DNA of 64,000 nucleotides, taken from positions 1,860,001-1,924,000 of the forward strand of contig JACTVC010000003.1 of NCBI GenBank assembly GCA_018417955.1, read 5' to 3'. A program made the position numbers and the translations under genes. The stretch comes from Laccaria trichodermophora (Eukaryota; Basidiomycota; Agaricomycetes; Agaricales; Hydnangiaceae). Below are positions 10,133 through 24,100 of this stretch, in pieces. Position 1 is the first letter of the stretch. Each line of letters opens with the position of its first letter. Under the pieces are notes generated by a model. It had not been told where the DNA came from. It saw only the letters and a program-made list of their open reading frames with translations, and searched no databases.

Positions 10133-12113
10133 TTACACTCGTTTTTGTTGTCCAGGTGCTCCTACGGCATTCAATAACCTTTGCAAATTTGAGGAGAGCA
10201 GATTTTGAAGACCCCCAGTGAGTATTTTAGAGGCATCAGCGGCGGCGACCAGAGTCTCCACACCTTTGGCAGCTACATTCCATGCAGTGGCACTTGTTCG
10301 TTGAGCGTTATCAGTTCGAGAACCCGCTGTCAGCATAATGGCCGCCTTGAGCGAGTCTAGCTCATTCAACACCTCGAGGCCCACAGAACGAGCCCAGACA
10401 ATTGGTTGCAGATCCGTTGAATATATCTTGTGAAGTTTGTCGATAGTCGCCATCAATATGTGGTTTTCCAGGTATCTGTCTTGTGCGTAGGGAAGCAGAG
10501 CTGTGTGTGAACCTTCGGAGATGATAGATCATCAGGCTGTAGTAAAGATTCGGGGGAACGGTAGCCTCACCAATATCCCCACCAAGGAGGTAAGCGTTCT
10601 CAATACATCTAGCCAAGGACTCTACATCCCCCAATCCCATGTTCAAACCTTGGCCTGCCAGAGGGTGAACGGTGTGTGCGGCGTCTCCAACGAGAGCCGT
10701 GCGAGCTCCAAGACCTTCGCCAATGTATGCTTCTGCGTGGTTAAATCGTAATGGGAACGAAGCCACAGTTCCAGATTGTAAAGTCGCGACCAAGGGTGGA
10801 ACGGCTTCAGAACCCTCTAACGGCATGCCGATAGTCGCTGCAGTGTTAGCTGAGGCGTATATAGAATTTTGATCAATGTAATGCGACTGTTCGCGCCATA
10901 ATATTTCCTGTTGGATCTCGGACAGCGTTATGGGCGTTCCAGATGATTGAGCTTCAAGAATTCGAGTGTGGAGGTACCTGATTGACAGCTCTGGGAGGCG
11001 GAATGCAGCGTTGATCATGCTGGCCAGAACGGGCGGTTCACAAGCAAGGAGAGCTGCGCAAAGCTGTGGCTTTGTCGACCACACGAGGGAAGACGCAGTG
11101 GGAGAGAGGGGGAGGAAGGCGATAGGTCCCGTGGGAAGGAATCTCTGGTATGCAGTTGTGTTTGGCCCTTCGAATGCGCCACGAGGTGGGTGTGTCATGG
11201 TCGCAACGATTGCTTGAGTGTCGTAAGACCATCCGTATGAAGGAATATTCGCATATGCCCGCACAGGGGAGTTAAATCCGTCGGCACCTATCTATGGACT
11301 CGTCGATATGATATATGAAGATCAAAAGAGAGGAAATATACCAAGAGCCGAGCCCTGAGGACTCGGTCATTCTCAAGATAGACAAGAGGCCATTGCCCCT
11401 GCTCTTCCGCGTCCTGAACGATAGACTTCACCTTTGTCTGCTGCAGTAACCTCACTTCTGGAAGGTCCTTTAGGCGTCGCAGAAGTCCGCGTTGCAAGTT
11501 GAGGTTTTCTGTTAATCGCGCCATCCCGAGTTCGGGTTTCTCCAGATTCAGCTCAGAGGCAGAGAAGGCGATTCGCGCGCCAGATATTCCGTCCCATACC
11601 TGCGCAAGATACTTCAAAATTAGTTGATGAACCGAGGTTCCGATTTACCTGCATTTCGTCGATGCCACAGGTTCTGGCCTCGTCGATCTGGCCCCATACT
11701 CCAATTCCTGTCGTAGGGGTAAGAAGGATATGATAAGTACAATTTGGAATCGACGGACTTTTCAAAAAAGTCTGTGAAGTGTTTGTTAGGGAGCTGACGC
11801 GATTCGAGAACGACCCCGGTATTGGTGCCCAGCCCTCAGCTTTTTTTAGATCTCCACCTTCTACAAGGGTGATACTGAGATTTCGGCGCAAAGATGGCGA
11901 CGAACCTTGTATTTCGGTAAGTTACTGGATCCTGTATAGACATTCGACCTCACCAAGAGCAGCAGCAAGGGCCAAGCCAGCCGGTCCGCCTCCCACAATC
12001 ACAATATCGCAGTCTTCATGGTTGATTCTCGTGTTATTGATAGTAGAAAGGCGTTTCCTCCAAACTCCTGCGCAGTTGAAGGCGTTGCGATGAGGGTTGG
12101 CCAACAATAACAT
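10133..12113 (-). CDS. coq6: Ubiquinone biosynthesis FAD monooxygenase COQ6
   Basis: Six exons encode about 570 residues. Introns are at 11906-11953, 11708-11758, 11600-11648, 11292-11341 and 10501-10570; all splice in frame and restore family motifs. The N-terminus has an FAD-binding Rossmann motif (DCDIVIVGGGPAGLALAAAL). The second FAD motif is GDAAHTVHPLAGQGLNMGLG. The C-terminal part reads YLENHILMATIDKLHKIYST, diagnostic of COQ6. COQ6 hydroxylates the C5 position of the coenzyme Q ring precursor on the matrix side of the mitochondrial inner membrane. I chose the ATG at 12113 because MLLLANPHRN... looks like a basic mitochondrial presequence. An in-frame ATG at 12146 would add 11 residues. 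It is head-to-head with SEC6. Confidence 0.93.
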
Positions 12114-12146
12114 CAAGGTGACAGTTACATAAAAGTGTGCATACAC

Positions 12147-12194
12147 TGGCAGCCACGGCCAAATCTCTCATCTGCCCACAACACATTCTACGGA
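12147..12194. promoter_or_regulatory. Very short shared promoter between COQ6 and SEC6
   Basis: The two divergent start codons are 81 bp apart, or only 48 bp if COQ6 starts at 12146. All sequence between the genes must serve both as promoter and 5' UTR, or the promoter elements must lie within coding sequence. No TATA box is visible. Confidence 0.55.
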
Positions 12195-14596
12195 ATGGCA
12201 GCCCCCACCATTTCAGCTGCCCAGGCTGTTGGTGAATATCTTCAATCCCCGGACGACCTTGTGAAAATATCTGCGTTCAGAAAGAAATTAGAGAAGGAGA
12301 AAGCCTCGATCGACGCGAGACTCAAGACTGGCGTGAAAGAGCAACTACAAGCGACAAGGGAGGGTCTGAAGAAACTCTTATCTACGCGCGACCATGTTCA
12401 AGCTGTCAAGGACGAAATGATAACCATTGAGAAAGAGTGCGAGGATACCTCAATAAGAGTGGCTACATTCGACCAGATTAGTAGGGTACGTCGTGAACTG
12501 TGTGGGCTTGCAATCGTCTGGTTAAGATGATGTATAGGTTTCCATGGTCCACCGAAATTTTGAATCGACAGAGGAAATGGTGAACAACCTGCTCGATATG
12601 GCTTCTAGGCTGGATGAATTGGAGTACATGCTCGCATCCGACAGCCGCGAAATTCTTGGTCCGGCACCCAACCTTCTTGTCATTCATTATCAGCTCAACC
12701 AACTTGAACGGTTTCGCAACCAGACTATGCATCAGGCCAAGAAAGCTTCGGCGGACGCCCGCAATACGCTGACCAGGTGGTTCGAGCGTTTGAACAAGGA
12801 CATCTCAGCATTTGATGAGTACATCCTGGAGCTGGCTCGGAATATTATAAATCTTGTGCGCGCCGGTCAGTCGAACGTCGTCGTTAGATTAATCAAGATC
12901 GTTGAGATGGAAGGGAAGGAGGACGAGAAGGTGGGTGCTGGCTATTTCAATCTAAGCGACATTCTCATTCGTCCATATCAGACGCTGGTGATGCGTTTTG
13001 TCAAGAAAGCGGCAAAACCAGATGCAGCCTTGAAATTCAAATCTTTGCAAGCTGAAGCACGCGTTCTTAAACATTATCGTTCGAAAGTTATGAAGACTAT
13101 AACTCAATCTATCCAAACTAAAGTCAACGACGCCTACGCACGGGACGAGCAAGATCCTACTGGTTTCCTCGACAGTCTAAGTTGGATTTATCAAGATCTC
13201 ATTCGAATCGAGAAGGACGTTATCCCTTGTTTTCCAGCCGACTACGACATTTATTCGTTGTATGTTCGTGAATACCACAAGGCGCTGAACGTTGTCGTCA
13301 AGCAAATAGCCGCCGCGAAGCTTGACGCTAGTGTGATGCTAGCCTTGTACGAATGGCTGAAAGAGTACAAACAGAGCATGAATGAGCTCAATATTTCTCC
13401 TGACCTTCTGGAGCCTCCGTTGATGGATGGGAAGGAACAATCCCTCATTGAGGACTATCTTCAGCTTATCGTTTCGAAGCTTGACGAGTGGTCGGCCAAC
13501 CTTATGAAAACGGAAATCTCTGAGTTCACTAAAAGAGAAGAGCCTCCAGAGGTCGATAGCGATGGCTTGTATGGGACGCAAGGGGCGGTCATCTTGTTCC
13601 AGATGGTCAACCAGCAGGTAGATCTAGCGGCAGAGAGTGGCCAAGGCGCAATTCTTGCTCGGGTCGTCGGCGAAACAAACCGAGTTATGAAGGGGATACA
13701 GGACCAGTGGACCAAGGTCGTCGATGCGGAGTTCAAGAAACAAATGGAGAAGCCCGAAGAAGTTGCAGGAGGCTTGGTCGAGTACTGCATAGCGCTCGCA
13801 AATGACCAAGTGAAGTCTGCGGATTACGCTGAAGCCCTCCTTCAGCGTCTGGAGCCCCTCGTATCTGAAAAATATCGAGTGACAATCAATGAGCGTCTGA
13901 ATGATGCCATAGACGGATATCTTGATGTCGCAAAGAAGTGCATGCAGACTCTGATCGATACCATATTTAACGACCTGAAACCTGTCACCAAAATTCTCTT
14001 CCAGCAGCCGTGGTATGATGGTGTTATGGTTCAGATCGTGGAAACCATGCGCGATTACATGGCAGATTACCAAAGCTACCTCAATTCCGCCCTTCTCGAG
14101 TTGCTGACAGAAGATCTCATCGATACCTTCTTGTTGACGTATCTGAATGCCCTTGCAAACTCTCCCAAACTCAAGATGCCTGCCGCCGCCCAGCGCATGA
14201 AAGAGGATGTCAACGAGGTGTTTTCTTTCTTCAGCAACTTGGCTCCTAATCAGGGAGTTGAAGCCCGATTTGAAGTATTGGAGATGTTACTTTCCCTTCT
14301 CGAGGCATCCAAGGATATTGCTTTCCTCTCATTCTGGGCTTTTGCCAAAGTCCATGGTCCCAATATTGCTTTTGTCGAAGGCCTCATGCGGTCTCGCAGC
14401 GACTTCGATCGCTCGGCTGTCAACGAAATCATGGAAAGTATCAAACGTAAAGTCAAAGATGAAGGCTTGATAGATCGTATGTTTCACCATTTTATATCAT
14501 GTGAACCGCTTCTCATACGCAGACCTAGCACCTGAACCCACAATCATGAAGAAAGTCGCCGTTCAGAACGCATTCTCTAGGTTCCTACGGACTTAA
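12195..14596 (+). CDS. sec6: Exocyst complex subunit SEC6
   Basis: Three exons (12195-12485, 12538-14476, 14523-14596) encode 767 residues, the usual size for Sec6/EXOC3. The start is MAAPTISAAQAVGEYLQSPD. The N-terminal third is coiled coil. The family block LARNIINLVRAGQSNVVVRL is clear. The C-terminal half holds the helical-rod domain (for example FEVLEMLLSLLEASKDIAFL). The last short exon ends VQNAFSRFLRT. Sec6 is a core exocyst subunit that helps tether secretory vesicles at growing tips and division sites and contacts SNAREs. The last intron is only 46 nt. It shares a promoter with COQ6. Confidence 0.93.
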
Positions 14597-14727
14597 GCTT
14601 CTGCATCACTGATTTACATATCACCCTTTTCATTCCTGTTGCCCTGTATCAAATACATATACCAGTCACTGTATTTTTACTGCCTCACTCATCTTCTGGA
14701 TTCTAGAATTTGTACTTCTCTTGTCAT

Positions 14728-17700
14728 TTATTCTGTCTTTGTCTTGTCGACCGCACTAACAGTGCTTCTGTCTGGCAAAACAGCTGCCACCTCGTCGATT
14801 TTCTTGAACTGCCAAGGGAAGCGGGAGGGGTATAGGAAAGGTCGTAGGTCAAATCCTATTCAAGTTCGTGAGGAGCGGACACGCGCTCCTGGCTTTGATA
14901 CACTTACTGTTGTCGTCAGGACTGTAAGATTCCTGTCGATGATATGAGAACACATATCTTCTATCAGTGTACTTTACTCACCGCATGGTATGAGGGAGTT
15001 AGGGTTGTCATCTTATGGCGGTTTCTAGCATGCTCGAAGAAAAAGAGTTTTACTTTCTCGGCGATCTAGAGAGAGCTAACTTGCATCATCTGACAGCATA
15101 GGGACATTGGTTGATCTTTACCTGCACTGGTGACAGGAAAGCGCTCCACTCATGAACAAGCTTCGTAAAAGTGCTGTATGGTCCGCATTTCTCGACTTTG
15201 CGAAGCCGCCCAAAGACCGATAATTCGTCGTACGTCATGCCCATGTCAGCCTAAAAAAAATTAAGGTGGTGTCTTGTTGATGTAGGGGGTCAAAGCTAAC
15301 CTCATCGGATTGCACATATGTTTCGGTGATAGGTTCTAGCTCGGCCGTCGGGACTGCCTCTAAAAAGCTTCAAGAGAACCTGAGCAGATCCATTCCGTCA
15401 TTGGAATGATGTCACCGACCTTGTCAAGATCGGAAGGTCGAAGGCGTCTTTCGCGTACGCGATGAATCTTTTCAGATCAGTCTTGCTGATGCCGCCAATA
15501 GGATTTATATCCGCTAATCGGTCGTGAGAAGTTGGTTTGGCCTTAAATGATCAGATTGCCTACCCGAGGAGCAGTCGTATTTCGTAAGGTATCCGCGAAG
15601 ACTGTATGAAGGTACCAAGTAATGAGCAGATCAAGGGAAAAAGGCAACTCAACATACCTTTCATCGACATTGGCACTTCCGAGAACAAGCAAACCGCCAG
15701 ATTTCCCCCGCACCCAGGGCAGAAGCTGGGCAAACATGTAGGCTAGAACCATTCGGAGTCTGGCCTGCATAAAATGAGCCAAATGTTTTGTTAATTGAAC
15801 CAAACCCACCTGTATATTCTGCAGAGCAAGATTCTCTGCGTTGGAGCCTCCCTGGCTGCGAAATTGGGGCCTAACGCCAGTCACATATCCAAAAAGACTG
15901 CGTACAGCAGTTACAATTGAGTCCATATTCAAATCAACATGATAACTGTCACACTCGTGTTAAACAACACAAGCAGCAGGGTAGACGGGCATACCTTCCG
16001 ATCGCCTCTGACAACTGCTTCGCTCGCCTACGAGTTTCCAGGCTGGAATTTTCTGTACCCATGTAGCATGTATGAAAAATCCTGTTCGCAAATTCCCTGG
16101 GATCGGAAGGAACGTAGGAGGAGTCCGGCTCCCCAGTCATTCGCCTTGCATCAGCGATGACTTGCTGCTCTACCGAAAGGTCAAGAAATAGAACGAGTAA
16201 CAGTCAAAATAGGCTGACCTCCCCGAAGCGCGGCCTCTGAAACAAGGCGGCACATGGAATATACGATGACAGCAGTTGCACAGCTGTCAATGCCACCGCT
16301 TAATGGTATAAAATATCCCTGAGTTCGGGATCGTCGAAGATAGTCCCAGAGCCAGCATGCTGGACCTAGACTACGACATGTTAGCAGTGTGTTACGTTGT
16401 GTATGAGCAAGAAGTTTACGCGATTTCTTCCTCGGCCGCGTGGTATCTGACGTCCATGGATTTGGTGCCGATTAGGCCTACCAAATCTTCTTCGCGCACT
16501 TCATCGAACTTTCCATTGGTCAATGCAAATGGAACTTCGACCCTGTAGTATCTCTCAGACGATGCGGCTTGCATGTTTCTGCTGCTTTTCGCTCGATGAG
16601 CCCGGACGTCTTCGATATCAACTGTGGCGGTGACGACTTCTACGTCAGTCAAGGAAAATTGTGAGCCCTGTGCGATGACCCTCCCATTGACTGCAATCAT
16701 GGCACAGCCGTCGTAGTACAGACGGTCTCCATCACATCCCTGTTGGTTAGCATACAAATAGATACCCCCAAGCTGAAAAAGATATCAGTTTTTCGAGGTC
16801 AGTAGAGTGAAGTCAAACGTACTTTGAGTGTTGCCTCTTTGATTAATTCAACTCGAGTGTACAGCTTCCGTAATTCATGGTGACTGCCACTTGAGTTGGT
16901 AAATATCTCAACGCCATCGAGACCCATGAGTATGTGTGGACTAATAACGCAGATCAGAATGACGGCAACGCCATCAAGAGTGACCGTACTAACCTCGCAG
17001 GTGTAAATAACTCCTCGCATAGCTCTACGCCAATACATGTATCCATTGTGCTGATGACTGCATCGCCAAACGGAACTTTGGTCTTCGAATGTGTTGTTAA
17101 ATGCCGTACAGGTTGTTGGAAGAACTCAAACCTGTTTGGTAACTGCTTGTATTATTCTGGGCAAATAATGATCTTCCCATTGTCTATGCTTTGCCCACGG
17201 GGTAAAGTATCGTAGCTCGCGGTAGTTACCATCGTTTGCCAGCCACATCTTTGGCCGAATGAGAAGAATTTTGCAGTCATGAACGATGATTCGGCAGTTA
17301 TAAATTACGTTCTTATGAACAACAGGCCTGATGTTTTTTTATCGAGTTCAAATTTGGTTCAGAAGTTGAGGAACAGACTAACATTCCGATATCACAAACA
17401 ATGCCCATGGTTGCATCAGAAGTCAAAATCTTCGCGAGAACCTCCCAGGAATGGAGAACAGTGTCACCTGAAGATAACTACCTAAATATCATGAGCGACA
17501 AATTGCGTCAGAGCACGCACCTTCAAGGAAGTGATCGAGGCATCCATATCCGCTAATAGTACGTGTCAGATTGACGGATAGGTTTAATCCTGAAAGGCGT
17601 GAGCTAACGGAATCTCCAACTCTGGTCCAACCCTCAGGGTAGCTCCTCGCTCCTTGGAAATCGTAATGCTGGCGAGAATCCGTTCATAGTTTCCCTAAAG

Positions 17701-17903
17701 GCTTGTCAGCATAGCGAGACAAGATGAGTAGTGCTATAATCCCACCTGGAAGTCGAGTGCCCATTGATTCAACGAGCTGCACAGTGATTAATGTTGGCAA
17801 AATCATGGATGTCATGCCACGAAATACCATCTAACGGGAAGTGAGGTTCTGACTATACCTTGGGGTGGTGGACTTACGTTGCAAGAGTGATTAAATGACC
17901 CAT
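14728..17903 (-). CDS. qns1: Glutamine-dependent NAD+ synthetase
   Basis: A gene cut by about a dozen short introns. The first exon reads MGHLITLAT and splices (intron start GTAAGT at 17877) to [10 protein letters not shown]. The glutaminase half shows the expected triad regions: VGPELEI (Glu), [18 protein letters not shown] (Lys) and [11 protein letters not shown] (catalytic Cys). The synthetase half has the ATP P-loop [19 protein letters not shown], then [13 protein letters not shown] and [20 protein letters not shown]. The C-terminus is [15 protein letters not shown], ending DKTKTE. The enzyme amidates nicotinic acid adenine dinucleotide to NAD+ using ammonia from glutamine, the last step of both de novo and salvage routes, in cytosol and nucleus. 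Some internal splice sites are approximate, but all key motifs are present. Confidence 0.92.
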
Positions 17904-18160
17904 CTCAAGATAATTAAGGAGAGGGAAGTCGGGGTCTCATGTTTTGGCATGTTTACAAGAAAGTGGTATCAATTGCTGGAGGTAAACTTTAAAACAGGTG
18001 TGCCATTCTCTATACTATCTAATGGGATTACAGAAAACCATGCAAACGAAAGCTAACAGATGCTGAGGATGATGAAACAATTGCTGGATATAAGAAAGGA
18101 ATGCGTTCGTCATTTCAATAGGGGTGCTATTGTAAGAACAACATTAGCACTTTCGATTGC
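17904..18160. other. Promoter of QNS1 / 3' region of ACC1
   Basis: 257 bp between two minus-strand genes. No gene is seen. It should contain the QNS1 promoter and ACC1 polyadenylation signals, but none is distinctive. Confidence 0.4.
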
Positions 18161-21100
18161 TTAGTAGTTGACAAGCATACCAGAACGAGGTCCTTGAAGA
18201 GCACCTATTAGTGAGGTTCTGTCCTCGTCCGACAGATGGTCTGCCATACGCAGGAAGCTTTCCATAGCCGCTTTGTGATCCTGCTTCGTCAAGTCCACCA
18301 ACCGGCGCATAAGGTGGTCGGCTCTGAGTTGGGCGAGAGTTCGGGTAAGATCCAATTTTTCGAGAGCCTCCGACATCTGCCGGTAATCCATGCCTGGTTC
18401 GACGGATGCAAGGTCGTCTAAGAGTTGGGATCGATGCTCGAATGAAATACCGGGGCTGGCGTCCGCAAGATCTGCAAGAGCAACAGATCGAGCGACACGA
18501 GCTCGTACCGCCCAGTAGAAGTAGCGTCGGGCATTTCTCCATACAGCAGGCTTGGCACAACCTTTCGCCTCCATGCGACCAGTACGACTGCAAATTGCAA
18601 AATTAGATAGCTATTTCGAGAGCAAGAAAATATATGTCACTCACTCATGGAGATCGGCGTACAGAATTGCAATTTGTTTGTATGTCGGTTGTAGGAAAGT
18701 TTCTCGGGCAGCCAAGGCAGTCGAAGCAGTGCTGCGCTCTTCTTCAGACTTGGAGGCATCCTTGCTATCACGCTTCAACGAAGCATACGTCGAATCAAGG
18801 CGTTCCATTAAAGATCGAATCTTCTCTCGTCGCATCTTGATTTCGATAATGCCCTCCGGCTCAAGCACACCTGCACGAGCGTCAACATCGGCATACATCT
18901 CCATCTGCTCAGAATTGATTGATGGGTCGAGAACAACCCATGCGCCACCGCGGAGCTCGCCGTTGGGTACAATGTAAACGAAGACTGGCTGCTTGTAGCT
19001 TGATAAACCGTCGACAATCTTGGAGCCCTGCTTCAGTACCTCATCATACATATCTTGCTGTCCACCGGAGAATCCCCGCCAATTTGCAAAGATAATCAAA
19101 GGCAACCCTTCACGATCGAAGTCGAAAATGGCCTGCGCGGTTTTGTACGCTGAATTAGGATACCAAACCTGACCAGCCTCCATGATTCGCTGTTCAAAGG
19201 AAGCAGGATTTGCTGGGTCTGCTGGAACCAATCGTTCAATAGTGCGGGTCTCGACAGCAATCACGCCCATAGGAATTCCACCCAGACGCGCACGTCCAAC
19301 CACGACCGTTTGAGCCCAACCGCTGAGCGTCTCTTGGAAAGAGTCTTTGTCGAAAAACCCACTCGTCCACTCGGATGTACTCTCGTCGATCTTTCCTCCA
19401 ATGAACCAACGAGGATCGTACGCGCCCTTCGGAGGCAGATAACCAATGTCACGATCCCATGAATCAGAGCTTTCTCGAACGGGCAGGGGGCCATTCTTAA
19501 TTTCTGGTACGTATGAAAGCCATTCCAAAATGTGAGTAGCTCCTTGTAAATCGCTGCCTGCAGTGAGGTGGGAGACCCCGTTCTTGAACATGATCTGGGT
19601 ACCGCCGAGTTGCAGATTGGATGTGTAGACTTCGCGTCCGAGGACTTTGTTGAGAGCCTGCGCACCAGTAAGGATGATGGGTTGACCCTCGACCTGAACG
19701 GCTCGCTCCCCAAGGCGTACGAGATAGGCGCCAATTCCAACCGACCTCGCGGTAACGAGTGTGATTGTAAAAATGTCATTGTACGCTCGTGAGGTCTCAC
19801 CAGCGATGAGGCCGGAACCTTTGAGAGATTCGACGCCGAGACCTTCTTGCAATCCGATAATGTCAGTGATTCTGAAACGACGTTCACCATTGTCCTTGAT
19901 CTCTTCAGTGCGGACGCTATTCGCACCCTTCTCCTGCAGCTTGAGGAAATTCTCTGGGGTGAGATAGAGATAATCGAATCCCTTTTCCGGCTTGCCCTGC
20001 TCTTTCCAGGCGGTGGAGAATAAGGGAATAACCTCTTCTGCCAGACCAAGCCTGGCACCGGAGTTGGCTGATAGGTAAATGCGAGGGAGACCACGTTCGC
20101 GAGCGTATTGGGTTACTTGATAGAAGAATTGGTCTTCAACAGGTCCAAAAGATCCGATCTTGTAGGTAATGTCATTGGCGACCACGACGACTTTGCGACC
20201 TTGTGGAAACTCTGGGGTTCTGAGGGTGAATACCCATCCAATCATGCCAAAGTTGTTGTTGCCAGGTGCCCTGTCCACCTCGGTCAATCGATCATGCTCA
20301 TCCAAAACGAGTTCCTTCGACTCCAAGAAGGACTTGGGAAGAACAAGGGAGGGGTCGGTGTTGCGAGCTTTGATCCAAACGTTATGCAGGGCTTTTGAGA
20401 AGAGATCAGGGAAGTCATATACGTATGTGGTTCCAATGAGATGTGCCTGGTACCGTTTTGGTTGAAGCGATTCCTTGGTTGGGTATGCTTGGTGCACAGG
20501 CTGTAAATGTAGGGGCCCCTTATCGCCTATTGATTTGAGAATCGTTGTTCCCTTGTCAGTGGTTATTTCTTGATACCCGTGGTAGTTGACGATGAAGCCG
20601 GAGACGTTTTCGATGGTGCATCGAATGGGGGTGACGTTGCCATCTCCGTCCTCGAGAGCGATGCGAATTTCAGAGCTTGTGACGTGGAGACGCCAAAGCC
20701 GCTTGCCGTGGCGTTCGATGAAACCAGAGATGGCGGCCAGGACGTCTTCGTAACCGACAGCCAGGTTGTAGACGAAGTTCATGAAGATATGATTGCAGTC
20801 GGCGTTTCGGTGTTCTGCAATTACGATTTCCAGGGCGTCCAAAATGCTTGTGACCAAGCGATCGGTTTCGGAAATGAGATACTCTGCTGTGGTCATAGAG
20901 CCGCGTAAGCGACCAGGCCTTACCAAAGCGCGGATGAAGAATCGATTGTCGAGTTGGTTCTCTCGCGCAATAGCGTGGTATATATGAATTTGTTTGGCCT
21001 CAACAAAGCAGGGTTTCAGGTTGTAGTTGGAAAGACGGCTGAGCTCCAGTTGGAATGCCAGGGCTGGCTCTATATTACGAATTGCCTGCTCCTCACCCCA

Positions 21101-24100
21101 AATACCCGAAAAATCGCGCAGGGTGAAGTAGACTGGGTATTGGCCCATGCGGCAGAGCATTATGGAAATGCGCCGCACTCCGCGTTCAGTGAGAACGCTG
21201 GAGTGCTTGTTGACGAAGTCAAGAATTTCCTGATGCCAAGCTTCCTCGGACATGTCGTCCTCTGGGCGGAAAATGCGAAGAGCAATATTAACGACGTTGG
21301 GCGCGTCATTATTGGCACCGTACCGCTCTGAGAATTCCTGCTTGTCGAAAATAGGTAGCATAGAGACAACCTTGTTAAAGCCTTTGGAGAGGGAAGGAAG
21401 ATTAGGGAATGAGGCAATTGCACCAATTCGCACAGGTTGCGATTGGTGGCGATTGATCATGAAAGTAAGATCGCTGACAGAAGCCGCTCTACGAGGAGGT
21501 TCACTGGAAATAACAATATCAGTGGAGAGAGCTAATTGGGGTCCAGATATGCGTACCCGCCAGAAAGTCGAGGAGTCGAGGGAGGAGAATGTGACCGTCC
21601 AAGGTTGAAGCGCCATGTTACCGCCGTTGGCACCTCGCCTCCATCTAAAGTATCACCTTCTTCGTAGTCGATGGAAAGTAGGGTATATGCCTTGTATGCA
21701 CGTCTAACGTAAACCTCAAGGGCCGCTTCGAACAGTGGATATAAGTCGGGGAATCATTATGCATGCATGATGTGACTGACCGAGCCGAACCATAGGGTCT
21801 TCGTGATCGAAGAAGGAAGGAAGCACATCGAAGACGGTGTACCTCGAATCACTGAGTTCTTTAAGAACCTCCGCAGACGGAGTCCTACTCACGTGAGTTT
21901 CGTATCAACCAGATAAATGGACCAACAAACCTTAGGGTTGAATCGTGTTGTTCGCCATAATAGTTGTCTGTGACGGAATTTTTTAGGACAGTTTCCATCT
22001 GATGAAGGCGTTCCTCGTAGGAGGGCATTTGACCAAGAATGAGAACCTCGCGAGCTTTGAGCGAAACAGGGGTGGAGGATCTAAACGACGTAAGAATTCA
22101 CTACCACATCAACCTGATGAAAGTTGCTCTTACTTGGCTTCCAACGATGCAAGTCCCTGCAAGACTTGATAAAGCCGGCCTTCGGTATTTGAAACATTGA
22201 GTCCACTTGTCTTGACGTAGTCCAGGACGGCAAAGACTAATTTAACTTTGCTCTGGACCTTGATGTGGCTAAGAACGGCACCGACGACCTTGTCGAGATC
22301 ATCCTTGTGCTGATCGCGGAGAGCTAAAACACGAGCCTCAATGCTGCCACCAAAAAGTTTCTCCGTTGCTTCATAACGAGACAAAAGATTGGCAATAGTC
22401 TCCGTCTCATGTCCTTTCAAGCCGCCCAAATACCTCTCCAGGACGTCATAAAGTCCTGCGATCTTCGTGCGGAACATCGCTCGATCTTGAGACAATATAT
22501 GGTCTTGGATGTAGTTATCAATGACCTTCTTGATGCGAACAGCAGGGAAATCATGACCGTCGCCTTTCGCCTTCGCAATATCCATCGCAGAACGGATGGT
22601 CTCTTCTAACTTGGCAGGCATACGACCTGATAGCGACGAAAGAATGGCGGTGACTTCAGAGTACGGCAGTTCAGGATCATGGAGAACTTTGACGAGCTCC
22701 TTGAGTGTGGAGGCCATAATGGATTGATTGTCGAACCCATCCAAGATGTCGTTCAAAACTCCCATACAACGGTTGAGGGTTTGGTGGGGCTTACTACCAA
22801 CAACACCTGGGGCCCCCATTTGAGGCAGAAGGCCCTCAAACGGCTTCGCGTGTTTGACACGGGCTGGATCATCAAGAGTGAGGATGCCAAGAATGTCTCC
22901 CGGTTCGAGGCTGACTCCCGGCTGCTTGATTAGCTGGATGACACCATCCTCCGAGGCGATAAGTGGCATGTACATTTTCATGACCTAGTCATGGTATTAA
23001 GATAGAACTGAGACATGATGGTAAGGCACTTACCTCTATTTCCGCATACTGGTCTCCAGCATTGACATGATCTCCGCTATCAACAAAGAACCGGACCAGC
23101 TTACCAGGGCTTGGGCTCCTTAGTTGAGTGGGATCGTTTTCCTGCTCGATCAGACAGGTTTTGGCGTCGACCATCAATCTGAGGGCGCCAACTTCCTCAC
23201 GCCAGTAGATGGAGTGACTTCTACCGTCAAGGAGCACGAGCAGGCCGCCATCCGCAAGCGGCCGTGCACCAACCATTGTCCTGCCACCGTTGAGATAGAG
23301 AGTCCAAACTGTTGACGAAGATCGAGCAGCGGTAAAAGAGTAACGAGTGTTTTCGTAGATGAAATCGACGCCGAAGACGGTTTTAAGAACGTCACGACCA
23401 GGCACTTGTCCCTTTTCAAGGACACGCTTGTATTCTGTCCAGCAAGCGTCCGACGCTAGGTAGGCCTTGGTAACGGCGCCGCAAACAACCGCCAGAGTCG
23501 CATCAGGGCGTTCTGCCGTAAGCTTGCTACTGATAAGGGAATCAAGCCAGCCAGTCGTGATGGTATTCTCCTTGAATGCTTCCAACTCCAAGAGCTTGAT
23601 AAGATACTCCACCGTTGTTCTAAAATCTCCGCGAATGCTCAACTCCTTAAGAGCAACGATCATGTTTTTTCGGCTCTCACTACGGTCTTCGCCGTAGGCA
23701 AAAATATGACCGAACTGTGAATCGGCAAACTCGTGTAATCCACCAGCTGTACTGACAGAGAAATAGCCCCAGACATTGGTGCTCGAGCGGAAATTGAGTT
23801 CCTGCAATGAACCAGACGACGGTTTGAAACCAGCGTCGGGATTTTCCGCAGTGATTCGGACAGCGACAACATGGCCTTTCGGACGAGGCTTGCGTTGGAG
23901 TTGGTTGGCGTCCGGCCTGATCATTTCAAAGTCGATTTCAGAGCTGCCAGGAGCGACGCCATAGAGTTGACGGATGTCACGAATACGGTGCAAGGGAAGA
24001 CCCATAGCAACCTGGAGTTGTGCAGCAGGGAGGTTGACACCAGACACCATCTCCGTGGTCGGATGCTCAACTTGGAGACGGGGATTGAGCTCTAAAAAGT

